This document shows, piece by piece, positions 9,740-16,728 of a stretch of 64,000 nt of DNA. The stretch spans positions 204,200 to 268,199 of the forward strand of contig NZ_BMMT01000004.1 in NCBI RefSeq assembly GCF_014646075.1. Reading direction: 5' to 3'. Positions within the stretch are counted from its first letter, which is position 1. Each line of letters starts with the position of its first letter. The notes beneath the pieces are model-generated. The model was given only the letters and a program-made list of their open reading frames with translations, ran no database searches and was not told the origin of the DNA. Made by a program: the position numbers and the translations under genes. This stretch comes from Saccharopolyspora thermophila. GTDB lineage: Bacteria; Actinomycetota; Actinomycetes; Mycobacteriales; Pseudonocardiaceae.

Positions 9740-10174
9740 GTGGTCGCCGCGGGAGACGCCGGTAAAGGCAGGACCGACGTCGCCGAGAGGCTCGACATCG
9801 AGCCCGAGATGGTTGTCCAGGAGCTCGGCTGGGACGAGGACGTCGACGACGACGTCCGGGCCGCGATCGAGGAGCGCTGCGGGAGCGAGCTGCTCGACGA
9901 AGATGCTGACGAAGTGGTCGATGTCGTGCTGCTGTGGTGGCGCGAGGATGATGGCGACCTGACGGACACGCTTCTCGATGCCATGACGCCGCTGTCCGAC
10001 GACGGGGTCATCTGGGTGCTGACGCCCAAGACCGGCCGGGACGGCTACGTCGAGCCGGCCGACATCGCCGAGGCGGCGTCGACGGCGAACCTGGCCCAGA
10101 CGGCGAACGTCAGCGTCAGCGAGGGGTGGATGGGCACCCGGCTGGCCTACCGCCGGGCCAAGGCCCGGCGCTGA
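9740..10174 (+). CDS. DUF3052 family protein
   Basis: 144-residue acidic protein, DUF3052 family, known mainly from actinobacteria and of unknown function. The core contains MVVQELGWDEDVDDDVR and a conserved LLWWREDDGDL segment; the C-terminus holds SEGWMGTRLAYRR. GTG at 9740 is chosen because GGAGGA lies at 9723-9728. It is divergent from aceE and 243 bp upstream of ahpE, with a strong terminator between it and ahpE. No signal peptide or membrane segment. Confidence 0.88.
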   Translation: MVAAGDAGKGRTDVAERLDIEPEMVVQELGWDEDVDDDVRAAIEERCGSELLDEDADEVVDVVLLWWREDDGDLTDTLLDAMTPLSDDGVIWVLTPKTGRDGYVEPADIAEAASTANLAQTANVSVSEGWMGTRLAYRRAKARR

Positions 10175-10255
10175 GCGCACGCCCACCCCGCGGGCACCGG
10201 CGTCGCCCACAGGCGCCCGCGGCGGTGGGCTGGTCGCGGGTGTCACGACCCGAGC

Positions 10256-10291
10256 CCAGGGCGTGCGGTCCGGTGGCCCCGCACGCCCTGG
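10256..10291 (+). terminator. Rho-independent-type hairpin after DUF3052 gene
   Basis: Perfect 13-bp stem (CCAGGGCGTGCGG at 10256-10268 with its complement at 10279-10291) and a 10-nt loop, about 80 bp past the DUF3052 stop and well before ahpE. It separates the two transcription units. Confidence 0.75.
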
Positions 10292-10417
10292 TCCCTGTCG
10301 GTGCGGAGAATGTGGTGCCCACGCCGTGGGAACCCGGTGTCGGCATCGGCGCCGGCGGCGGTGGCCCCGGTGTAGGTTCGGCAGTGACAAGGTCACGTCA
10401 CACAGGAGGATGCATCC

Positions 10418-10882
10418 ATGACGGTCGAGGTCGGTGCGCAGGCGCCGGACTTCACGCTGCCGGACTACAACAAGGAGAAGGTCTCGCTGGCCGACTTCCG
10501 GGGCAAGAAGAACGTGCTGCTGGTCTTCTACCCCTTCGCGTTCAGCGGGATCTGCCAGGGTGAGCTGTGCCAGGTCCGGGACGACCTCGGCGAGTTCCAG
10601 AACGACCGGGTTCAGGTGCTCGGGGTGTCGGTGGACTCCCCGTTCGCGCTCAAGGCGTGGGCGGAGAAGGAGGGCTACACCTTCCCGCTCCTGTCGGACT
10701 TCTGGCCGCACGGCGAGGTGGCCAAGGCATACGGCGTGTTCAACGAGGCCGCCGGCATGGCCAACCGCGGGACGTTCCTGATCGACACCGAGGGCAAGGT
10801 CCGCTTCGCCGAGGTGAACCAGCCGGGCGAGGCCCGCGACCAGAACGTCTGGAAGAAGGCGCTGGCCGAGCTCACCGCGTGA
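10418..10882 (+). CDS. ahpE: AhpE-type peroxiredoxin with C-X4-C motif
   Basis: 154-residue thiol peroxidase reducing H2O2, peroxynitrite and organic peroxides. It matches mycobacterial AhpE along its length: peroxidatic Cys46 in FSGICQGEL, followed by LLSDFWPHG and NRGTFLIDTEG. Unlike M. tuberculosis AhpE, which has Asp at the equivalent place, Cys51 sits four residues after Cys46, the PrxQ/BCP spacing for an internal disulfide. It may therefore work as an atypical 2-Cys enzyme. AGGAGGA at 10404-10410 sets the ATG. Likely reduced by mycothiol/mycoredoxin or thioredoxin (family knowledge). Confidence 0.93.
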   Translation: MTVEVGAQAPDFTLPDYNKEKVSLADFRGKKNVLLVFYPFAFSGICQGELCQVRDDLGEFQNDRVQVLGVSVDSPFALKAWAEKEGYTFPLLSDFWPHGEVAKAYGVFNEAAGMANRGTFLIDTEGKVRFAEVNQPGEARDQNVWKKALAELTA

Positions 10883-10989
10883 GCAGGTTTCCGAGCAGCG
10901 GTGGCGGTCGACCGGGTTCCGGGGACCCGGCCGAGCACCGGTAAGGTGTCGACGGTGATCCGACCGGCGGTGCCGGCCGACCGCCACGG

Positions 10990-11064
10990 GGGCGCATAGC
11001 TCAGTGGAAGAGCACCTGCCTTACAAGCAGGGGGTCGCTGGTTCGAACCCAGCTGCGCCCACCA
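10990..11064 (+). tRNA. tRNA-Val (anticodon UAC), CCA encoded
   Basis: Cloverleaf reads clearly. The acceptor stem GGGCGCA at 10990-10996 pairs with TGCGCCC ending at 11060, then discriminator A and genomic CCA at 11062-11064. The anticodon stem CCTGC/GCAGG encloses CTTACAA, giving anticodon UAC. The T arm has GGTTCGAACCC. The tRNA marks the start of the accessory stretch that follows. Confidence 0.97.
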
Positions 11065-11066
11065 CC

Positions 11067-11104
11067 CAGGTGGCGACCAGGGACAACAGCGATTTCCTTG
11101 GTCG
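11067..11104 (+). repeat. Imperfect direct repeat, copy A (next to tRNA-Val)
   Basis: A 38-bp segment three bases after the tRNA that matches 15597-15635 at 32 of 39 aligned positions (one gap). The last 12 bases, TTTCCTTGGTCG, are identical. The pair encloses about 4.5 kb of decayed accessory genes. It could be remnants of element ends, but no copy of the tRNA 3' end accompanies copy B. Confidence 0.55.
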
Positions 11105-11157
11105 CGGTGTCTGTTGCACAGCCACAGCGACACCAGAACCTCCTTTTCGGGAATGCA

Positions 11158-12362
11158 TCACACGGTGAGGCTCCAGTGGTGTTCGCCGTGCGGCTGGTCG
11201 ATCCACAACCACTGATCGTCCGCCTCGGTGGTCACGCCGAGGCGCGACCACCCCGGTTCGCCCGCGGCCTGCCACACCTGGTGTGCCTGCTCGACCGCTG
11301 CCCATAGCGGTGTGGGTCCGCTTTCGGTCACCGGCCGTGTTCCGGCGGCGGTCGGTCCAAGCATCACGACGGCGTGCGATCCGTCCGGCGCGGTGATCGT
11401 CCCGGCGGTCGGCCGCCGGGTGTCGGGATCGATCCGTAGCCCGAACCGCGTTCCGGCCGGTAGGCCGGTGAAGTGGGCCAGGAACCACACCACGCGGTGG
11501 GTGTTCCACGGGTTCGGCGGCGTGTTCGTGGCACGTGTGCGCGCTCCTCGCCGTTGGGCGTGTGCAGGGCGGGCGGCTGTTCGTGGTGGTGGCGCATCGC
11601 CATGAACGCAGCCCACCGGTCCGTGAACCGCCCTTCCAGCCGTTCACCGTCCCGGCGCAGCAGCACGAGGTTTCCCGCGCTGGTGCCGACCTTGATGTCG
11701 ACCAGGAGCAGCCCGTCGTCGACGAGCTGGTCACGCCAGGCGCGCGGCACCGTCGGCACCGAGCACGTCGCGATGATCCGGTCGTACGGCGCGTGCTCGC
11801 GCACGCCTTCGGCGCCGTCGCGGGTGACGAGCGTGGGGCGCAGGCCGATCGAGGCCAGCCGTTCCCGCGCCGGGTCGACGATCTCGGCGTCCAGGTCGAC
11901 GGAGAACACCCGCTCGTCACCGAGCCGGTGCGCCAACAAGCCGAACGCGGCCATCAGCGACCGGACGCCCGCGGCCACGTCCATCAGCTCGTAGGTCAGG
12001 GCGTCGTAGTCCGAGCGCCAATCCACGTACGATGCCGCGTTGCCCGCATGGATCGCCGCCGCCGTCAGGTGCTCGCCTATGACGATGACACGCACCTCGA
12101 ATGACTTCGGCACCCACCGCTGCACCACGTGGGTGGTGACCTCGATACCTCGGAGATCGACGAGGTCAGCGGCATCGAGAACCCGCGTCCACGACAGTTT
12201 CCGTGTTCCCTGTTCCGAGATCGTGTTCGACCCGAACAACTTGGTCACCGACCGGCCCTGTTCGGCGAAGTCACGGAACGCGGCTGGCTCGTTGGTGATC
12301 ACCGTGTCCGGCACCGACAGCCCGGCCGCCGCGGCCCGCACCAGCTGCACCGGCTTGTGACA
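11158..12362 (-). pseudogene. Collapsed graspetide locus: ATP-grasp maturase fragment fused to methyltransferase fragment, plus frameshift
   Basis: Three pieces of a RiPP maturation locus are joined. Piece 1 (about 12362-11937) is the middle of an ATP-grasp peptide maturase (HKPVQLVRAAAAGLSVPDT, then WVPKSFEVRVIVIGEHL and HAGNAASYVDWRSDYDALTY). It lacks the N-terminal domain and the metal-binding C-terminus. Piece 2 (about 11936-11520) is the SAM-binding part of a PCMT-like methyltransferase (LAHRLGDERVFSVDLDAE, YDRIIATCSVPTVP), lacking its N-terminus and fused in frame to piece 1. Piece 3 (about 11535-11158) is the methyltransferase tail (WNTHRVVWFLAHFTGLPAG) in another frame. Such pairs (TgmB/TgmC type) install ester or amide crosslinks and methyl groups on precursor peptides. 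No precursor gene is visible. Surely non-functional as a system. Confidence 0.82.
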
Positions 12363-12652
12363 TCGGCCGACGGATCGAGATCGCGAGCGAGGAACCATCT
12401 GGTCGGCTCGAGGTCGGCCGTGCCGGGGGCGGGTGGCTGGGCGGCGTCGGGGGTCTCGCCGCCCAGCCGTCCGGGTGCCGTCCCGCCCGGGAGATCGACG
12501 GTTGGGCGCCCGGATTCGGGGCCGGTCGGCGCGCCGGGGAAGCGCCGACCGGGTTTGGTGCCCGGCGGGGTGGTGAACCGAGGGGCGGCCCACCACCCCG
12601 GCCGGGGCGACTCGGTACCGGCGGAGGGGGTGCGACAGTACCGAGCCGGGTC

Positions 12653-12985
12653 TCACAGGGTTTCGAGCTTGGCCAGAATGCGTCGCAGTAGTCCGGGATG
12701 CCGGGACATCGCTTCGCTGTTGTCGACAGGTATCCCGGATTCGACCAGCGGCAGTATCCGTGTTTCCTCGTCGTCGGTCAGGTCCCCGCGAAGCTGCATC
12801 GTGCGTGGCTCGCGCAGCCGGTGCCGGCCGCCGCTGGTCTCGGCCTCGACTCGCGCGACCAGGTAGGCCACGGTCACCGCGCCTTCGCCACCCCCGGCAT
12901 GCCGAGCCGGGGCGTAGGAGACCATCGCCCACAACGCGACACCGCCGACCCCGAGCGCCGCGACCGCGATCAACGCCGCGATCAC
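12653..12985 (-). CDS. Small single-pass membrane protein
   Basis: 110 residues with an N-terminal membrane segment (IAALIAVAALGVGGVALWAM) followed by a polar, charged cytoplasmic or extracellular tail; no recognised domain. The GTG start at 12985 has GGGAGG eight bases upstream and overlaps the preceding gene's stop (GTGA). Last gene of a three-gene small-protein operon divergent from the XRE/DUF397 pair. A 73-bp stretch of it (12801-12873) is repeated at 15524-15596, where it is only a fragment. Confidence 0.7.
   Translation of the reverse strand: MIAALIAVAALGVGGVALWAMVSYAPARHAGGGEGAVTVAYLVARVEAETSGGRHRLREPRTMQLRGDLTDDEETRILPLVESGIPVDNSEAMSRHPGLLRRILAKLETL
12801..12873 (-). repeat. 73-bp direct repeat, copy 1 (inside small membrane-protein gene)
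   Basis: Identical to 15524-15596 except for one base. It encodes part of the tail of the small membrane protein (VAYLVARVEAETSGGRHR). Same orientation as copy 2, so recombination between copies would delete 2.7 kb including the XRE/DUF397 pair. Confidence 0.95.
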
Positions 12986-13191
12986 CGCTCCGTCCTCCCG
13001 TCGACCACGCGCGGCGGAACGTAGGTGGCGCACTTGTCCCGCAGCGTCGCGGACAACTCCGCGAGCACGTCGGCCATGTCGATGAGCTGCCCGTCGGTGG
13101 CGCACCGCTCGCGCACGTCGTCGGCCAAGTCGTCCAGTGCCGCAGCCGCGCGCACCAACAGCGAGTGCAGCGGCGGAACCACGCTGCTCAT
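12982..13191 (-). CDS. Small helical protein of unknown function
   Basis: 69 residues beginning MSSVVPPLHSLLVRAAAALDD, predicted almost wholly alpha-helical, with two cysteines and no membrane segment. ATG at 13191 overlaps the stop of the Cys-rich protein gene (ATGA), and its own stop overlaps the following GTG. The tight coupling implies co-translation with both neighbours. I do not recognise a family. Confidence 0.68.
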   Translation of the reverse strand: MSSVVPPLHSLLVRAAAALDDLADDVRERCATDGQLIDMADVLAELSATLRDKCATYVPPRVVDGRTER

Positions 13192-13445
13192 GACGCACCG
13201 CCCGTCTTGGCGACCGCGTCGCCCAGCACCGGCGGGAGACCGGCGAGCACCCGCGCCGCAGCGTTGCACTCCGGGCACGTCTCCCACAGCCAGGCGGTTT
13301 CAGTGTTGTCCGCGATCAGCTGATGGCCGCACAGCGTCTGGACAGTCATGCCAGTGGGATAGCCACCCGCCGGTTTCGCGTCGGTGCTCGCGTGCCGCTG
13401 ACCGACAGCGGGGACCCACGAGAAGGGATGCGGGCGGTACGGCAT
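13188..13445 (-). CDS. Small putative zinc-binding protein
   Basis: 85 residues. His/Cys placements TLCGHQ and WETCPECNAAAR form a plausible zinc site, of a kind common next to XRE/DUF397 regulators in Pseudonocardiaceae. The ATG at 13445 follows GGAGG in the sequence GGGAGGACACC. First gene of the three-gene operon, transcribed away from the XRE gene with about 150 bp between the starts. Function unknown; a regulatory partner of the divergent pair is inference. Confidence 0.7.
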   Translation of the reverse strand: MPYRPHPFSWVPAVGQRHASTDAKPAGGYPTGMTVQTLCGHQLIADNTETAWLWETCPECNAAARVLAGLPPVLGDAVAKTGGAS

Positions 13446-13595
13446 GGTGTCCTCCCAATAGGCTCCGGTCACCACGAACCGTGGTGCCATCATTACCAGT
13501 GTTGCGGCACCAGAGTGACAGTTGGTAAGGGTGAGCCGCAATGATCTGATCGGAGGATCTGTGCTCACTGCTCGCATCTGTTTATGCTGTGGTGC

Positions 13596-14441
13596 ATGGC
13601 TGGTACCACACCGAAAGCGCGTGCACTCGGCGCCGAGCTGCGAGCAGCGCGTGAAGCGGCCGGGATCGGACTGCGCCAGTTGGCCGAGCAACTCGAAACG
13701 TCGCACGCGACGGTGTCGCGCTGGGAGACGGGCGCCCGCTCACCCAAGCCGGAACACGTAGCCGCGTACCTGGCGAAGGTCGGTGCTTCTGCCGAACAGC
13801 GGGAGCAGCTGGTCGAGCTGGCGCGGGACCCGGACGGGTCGCACTGGCTTTCGGTGGGAATGCCAGAGCAGCAGCGACAGCTCGCTGCGCTCCTGGAGAT
13901 CGAGCGGGAGGCAAAGCGCATCACCACCGTGTCGCCGCTGCTGATCCCTGGCCTGTTGCAGACCGCCGAATACGCGCGGGAGATCATGAAGACGGGCGGC
14001 GTGCCAGCCTCCGAGATCGATACTCGGGTCGCCGTTCGTCTCGGGCGACGCGACGCGATCACCCGCAAGAATCCCGCTGAACTGCGTGCTTTCATTGGTG
14101 AATCGGTGCTCTACCAATTGATCGGTAGTGCGGAGATCATGACCGATCAGCTGGAAGCACTGCTGAAGTACGCAGAACTGGACAACGTCGAACTTCGAAT
14201 CATCCCAACCCGATGCGGCTGGCACCCCGGGCTTGAGGGACCCTTCTCGCTGGCGGAGTTCGATGATCGAAACCGAACCCCGGTGGTGCACCTGGAAAAC
14301 CGAATCTCGGGATTGTTCCTGCACGAGCCCGACGAGGTGAGTGCCTACGAGATAGCCCTCGATAGGGTGGAGGAAGTTGCGATGAGCCCGGACGCCTCTT
14401 CCAGGCTCATCGCTGATGTCATCAGAACGGAGACGACGTAA
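13596..14441 (+). CDS. XRE-family regulator with DUF5753 domain (WhiJ-like)
   Basis: 281 residues. An N-terminal helix-turn-helix covers residues 10-65 (LRQLAEQLETSHATVSRWETG), followed by a DUF5753 ligand or partner domain (LLIPGLLQTAEYAR is its signature). This is the WhiJ-type class, abundant in actinomycetes and paired with DUF397 proteins. ATG at 13596 is preferred to the in-frame ATG at 13584 because the family starts near AGTTPKARALG; no clear Shine-Dalgarno is seen for either. Its stop overlaps the DUF397 start (TAATG). Confidence 0.9.
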   Translation: MAGTTPKARALGAELRAAREAAGIGLRQLAEQLETSHATVSRWETGARSPKPEHVAAYLAKVGASAEQREQLVELARDPDGSHWLSVGMPEQQRQLAALLEIEREAKRITTVSPLLIPGLLQTAEYAREIMKTGGVPASEIDTRVAVRLGRRDAITRKNPAELRAFIGESVLYQLIGSAEIMTDQLEALLKYAELDNVELRIIPTRCGWHPGLEGPFSLAEFDDRNRTPVVHLENRISGLFLHEPDEVSAYEIALDRVEEVAMSPDASSRLIADVIRTETT

Positions 14442-14644
14442 TGAGCGTATCTCACGCCATCCCGATCGGCTGGCGTAAGTCGAGCCGCAGCACCAACACA
14501 GACAACTGTGTCGAGGTCGGCCGCATCGGTGACGGCGCCGCAGTGCGCGACACCAAGAACCGCGGCGGCGGGTACTTCACCACCACCGGGCCGCAGTGGT
14601 CCGCGTTCGTCGACGCGATCAAGAGCGGCCGGTTCGACCGCTGA
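14441..14644 (+). CDS. DUF397 protein
   Basis: 67 residues with the complete DUF397 signature: WRKSSRSTNTDNCVEVG, VRDTKNRGGGYFT, then WSAFVDAIKSGRFD. DUF397 proteins are small partners of XRE/DUF5753 regulators (WhiJ/BldB-type loci) and are thought to modulate them or act in a toxin-antitoxin-like manner. The one-base overlap with the XRE gene shows translational coupling. Confidence 0.92.
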   Translation: MSVSHAIPIGWRKSSRSTNTDNCVEVGRIGDGAAVRDTKNRGGGYFTTTGPQWSAFVDAIKSGRFDR

Positions 14645-14695
14645 ACGCAGACAGCGAACCGCTCCCGGCGTCCGTGGCGCTGGGGGCGGTTCCGT

Positions 14696-14872
14696 TCACA
14701 TCATGAGTGAGCAGCCAACGCCAGCCATCCGGCTGTCGCACGAGCCACCCCACGTACTGCCGCGATACATCAGCAGGTAGCCGTGCCTGGTGTCGCGACC
14801 GCGGACGCGGGCAACCGTCCACCCGTTCGCGGTGACCCACTGCGGTTCGGGTTCGCGCCATCGACGGCTCAT
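14696..14872 (-). pseudogene. Small orphan protein gene with apparent 1-base deletion
   Basis: ATG at 14872 has GGAGG six bases upstream and reads MSRRWREPEPQWVTANGWTV onward for about 38 natural-looking residues, up to a YRG segment. The frame then turns into low-quality sequence and stops at 14696. The alternate frame continues convincingly (QYVGWLVRQPDGWRWLLTH). Adding one C in the GGCAGT stretch would join the two. I infer a small protein of about 60-75 residues disabled by a deletion; alternatively a sequencing error. Confidence 0.45.
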
Positions 14873-15523
14873 CGCACACCTCCGACCCGCCGCAGAAATG
14901 TCTGGATCGGGGGAGCGAAACCGGGGCGTCGTGCGTCCTAGCGAGCGGTGGGCGTCCGGAGCTTTGGGGGCGCTCCGCAGTTATCCGCGCCCCCGGCCCC
15001 GGACGACCACCCGTCCTCGGCGCAGTCATCTGCCCGGAAGTCGGCCCCAAATTCCGGCAAACATGGGGGTCGGTCCCCCAGGTTCAGGCAGTGATGATGT
15101 GGGTGGTGATCGTTCGGGGCGTCTGACCCGAGTTTGGGCCGACACCCCTCTTGGGTGGGTTGTCCTGAGTTTGATCTGTCGGCGTCTCCGGGGGGTCACC
15201 GTGTTGTCGGGGGCGCCGGGTGTGTGGGGTGTGACCTGATAGGAGCCTGCAAACATGGGATCCAGCAGGGCCCCCCAAGTTTCGGCTTAGATCCTTGCCG
15301 AATAAGCGTGGCATCGAAGCGACATCGTCAGTTCGTCCACAGCAACCACCTCCCCGCCACATCATGCCCTTACACGCCCTCCAGATATACGCAACTGCGG
15401 TAATCATGACGGTCATCCCCGAAAGAGCCGCCCGAAGGGCACCAGGTCATCCCGAGGTGAGTGCCACACGCTCATGGTGCCGGTCGTGCTGAACGCAGTC
15501 TGCGCCGACGTGGGTGGTGCACC
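14873..15523. other. Gene-poor accessory stretch
   Basis: No convincing coding sequence on either strand. It contains the 25-bp motif listed at 15046-15070 with a GGGGG/CCCCC stem immediately after, a T/G-rich block (15100-15235), and an unusually AT-richer block (15290-15410) unlike its surroundings, suggesting foreign or decayed DNA. Confidence 0.5.
15046..15070 (+). repeat. Dispersed 25-bp motif, copy 1
   Basis: Matches 46391-46415 at 22 of 25 positions (CCCAAATTC, GGCAAA and GGGGGT blocks conserved). A CGGAAG also precedes both. Both copies are in non-coding DNA on the same strand, 31 kb apart. Confidence 0.5.
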
Positions 15524-15596
15524 GTGCGCGGCTCGCGCAGCCGGTGCCGGCCGCCGCTGGTCTCGGCCTCGACTCGCGCGACCAGGTAGGCCACGG
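15524..15596 (-). repeat. 73-bp direct repeat, copy 2 (gene fragment)
   Basis: One mismatch to 12801-12873. Read on the minus strand it keeps the same peptide, but no start, membrane segment or proper end surrounds it. It is a relic of a paralogous small membrane-protein gene or of a local duplication. It abuts copy B of the imperfect repeat at 15597. Confidence 0.95.
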
Positions 15597-15635
15597 CAGG
15601 TGGGTGACCAGAGAAAACAAAGCTTTCCTTGGTCG
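15597..15635 (+). repeat. Imperfect direct repeat, copy B
   Basis: Partner of 11067-11104; 32 of 39 aligned positions agree, with identical TTTCCTTGGTCG at the end. It begins exactly where the 73-bp repeat stops. Confidence 0.55.
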
Positions 15636-16006
15636 GGTTGCCGAGTGTTGACCCCCCGGGGGGGGGGAGTGCGCTGATCCGTGACTTCGGCAAGGCGCTC
15701 AAGCGCGAGAACAAATCACCAAGACAGCTGGGCTCGGTCAAACAACCCGTTTACGCGCTGGACCAGCGCTCGCCCGTCCAGTAGCCTCGCCGATGCCCGG
15801 CCGCTGCGCCATCCCCATGTGCTGTGGCCGGGACCAAGCGAAACGCCCCCACATCCTTCCGGTTCGCCGGTCGGGTGCGGGGGCGATTTTTCTGTCGGCG
15901 CCCGGCTCGCTGGGGATCCAGGCCGAACGCGCGCGTCGATCGACGCGGCGCGGGGCCGTGCTCGCCGCGACCGCGAAGGCATCGACCGGCCGACCTGCAC
16001 GACGAA
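15636..16006. other. Non-coding stretch with terminator
   Basis: No supported gene. It has a GC homopolymer run near 15655-15668 (CCCCCC then ten G) and the T-tailed hairpin listed at 15844-15885. Partial reading frames here lack start sites and family resemblance. Confidence 0.5.
15844..15885 (+). terminator. Stem-loop followed by T-tract
   Basis: CGCCCCCACA at 15844-15853 pairs with TGCGGGGGCG at 15876-15885 (one A-C mismatch), followed directly by ATTTTTCT. It is one of the few hairpins here with a real T-tail, but no intact + strand gene lies just upstream; it may terminate a lost gene. Confidence 0.55.
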
Positions 16007-16040
16007 CGCGCCCCGCACCGGTCACCAGGTGCGGGGCGCG
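16007..16040 (-). terminator. Strong hairpin downstream of MetRS-like fragment
   Basis: Perfect 13-bp stem (CGCGCCCCGCACC at 16007-16019 and complement at 16028-16040) with an 8-nt loop. It lies 17 bp past the end of the minus-strand frame at 16057. Confidence 0.7.
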
Positions 16041-16056
16041 GGCTGGCGCGAGCGTG

Positions 16057-16362
16057 TTACTCGTCGGCTGGCAGCTCGATGCGGGGGAACAGCGGTGTGG
16101 GCTTGGCGAGTTCGTCGCCGCCGTCGCCGAGCTGTGCGGCAACGCGTCGAGCGGCGCCGGGCAGGAACAGGGTCAGCTCGTCGGCCACCAGGCGCTCGGC
16201 GTCGACCAGCGTGCGCAGCACCACGTCGAGACGGGCGGCGGCGTCCTGGTCGCCGTTTTTCTCCGCCTTCGCCAGGGTCCACGGGGCGTTCTCGACGACG
16301 TACCGGTTGGCCTCGTCCACGATCTCCCACAGTGCGGCGGCGAGCCGAGCTTGCGGCGAGCC
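16057..16362 (-). pseudogene. Methionyl-tRNA-synthetase-like anticodon-binding fragment
   Basis: About 100 residues resembling only the C-terminal helical domain of MetRS: ALWEIVDEANRYVVENAPW, LRTLVDAERLVADELTLFLP, and the ending PLFPRIELP. The catalytic Rossmann domain (HIGH, KMSKS) is absent. No good start codon precedes it; the frame continues upstream through another gene. Either a relic of an extra metG or a stand-alone domain using an alternative start (GTG within EIVDEAN would be too late). It overlaps no other real gene and ends 17 bp before a strong hairpin. Confidence 0.6.
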
Positions 16363-16372
16363 AAAATCACGG

Positions 16373-16669
16373 TCACGACCGCATTTCGCCGCGGACCCGC
16401 AGGATCTCGGTGCGGCACGGGCCGCACTCGGGCATGGTGATCCAGTCCAGCGGCGACGATTCATCCAGGTTGACCACCACGCCGCACACCGTGCGGACCT
16501 CGGCCTCCTGGCCGTCCCAGCGGCGCCCCCAGAACGCATGACGGGTGCCTGCACGCACCCCGGCCCCTTCAACAGTCCCGTCGGATGCCGGTACCTGCTG
16601 GTCGGGTACCGGCATCCAGAACACCCGGTCCACGTGCGGGCTGTGGGGGCGGCTGTCGACCATGCTCAT
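16373..16669 (-). CDS. Small cysteine-containing hypothetical protein
   Basis: 98 residues (MSMVDSRPHSPHVDRVFWM start). The C-terminal half has Cys at VRTVCGVVV and MPECGPCRTEIL, a possible zinc site like that of other small XRE-associated proteins in actinomycetes. The stop codon is followed within a few bases by the MetRS-like frame, so the two may once have formed an operon. No family assigned. Confidence 0.5.
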   Translation of the reverse strand: MSMVDSRPHSPHVDRVFWMPVPDQQVPASDGTVEGAGVRAGTRHAFWGRRWDGQEAEVRTVCGVVVNLDESSPLDWITMPECGPCRTEILRVRGEMRS

Positions 16670-16728
16670 GCCCAGAACGTATGGGCGTTGATCGACAGCC
16701 TGGTAGGACGTGGTGTCCTACTACCTGA

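Noticed and set aside
12363-12652. Precursor peptide gene for the graspetide remnant
   Set aside because: No short frame with a ribosome-binding site and a leader-core pattern could be defended; the GC-rich reading frames here lack constraint.
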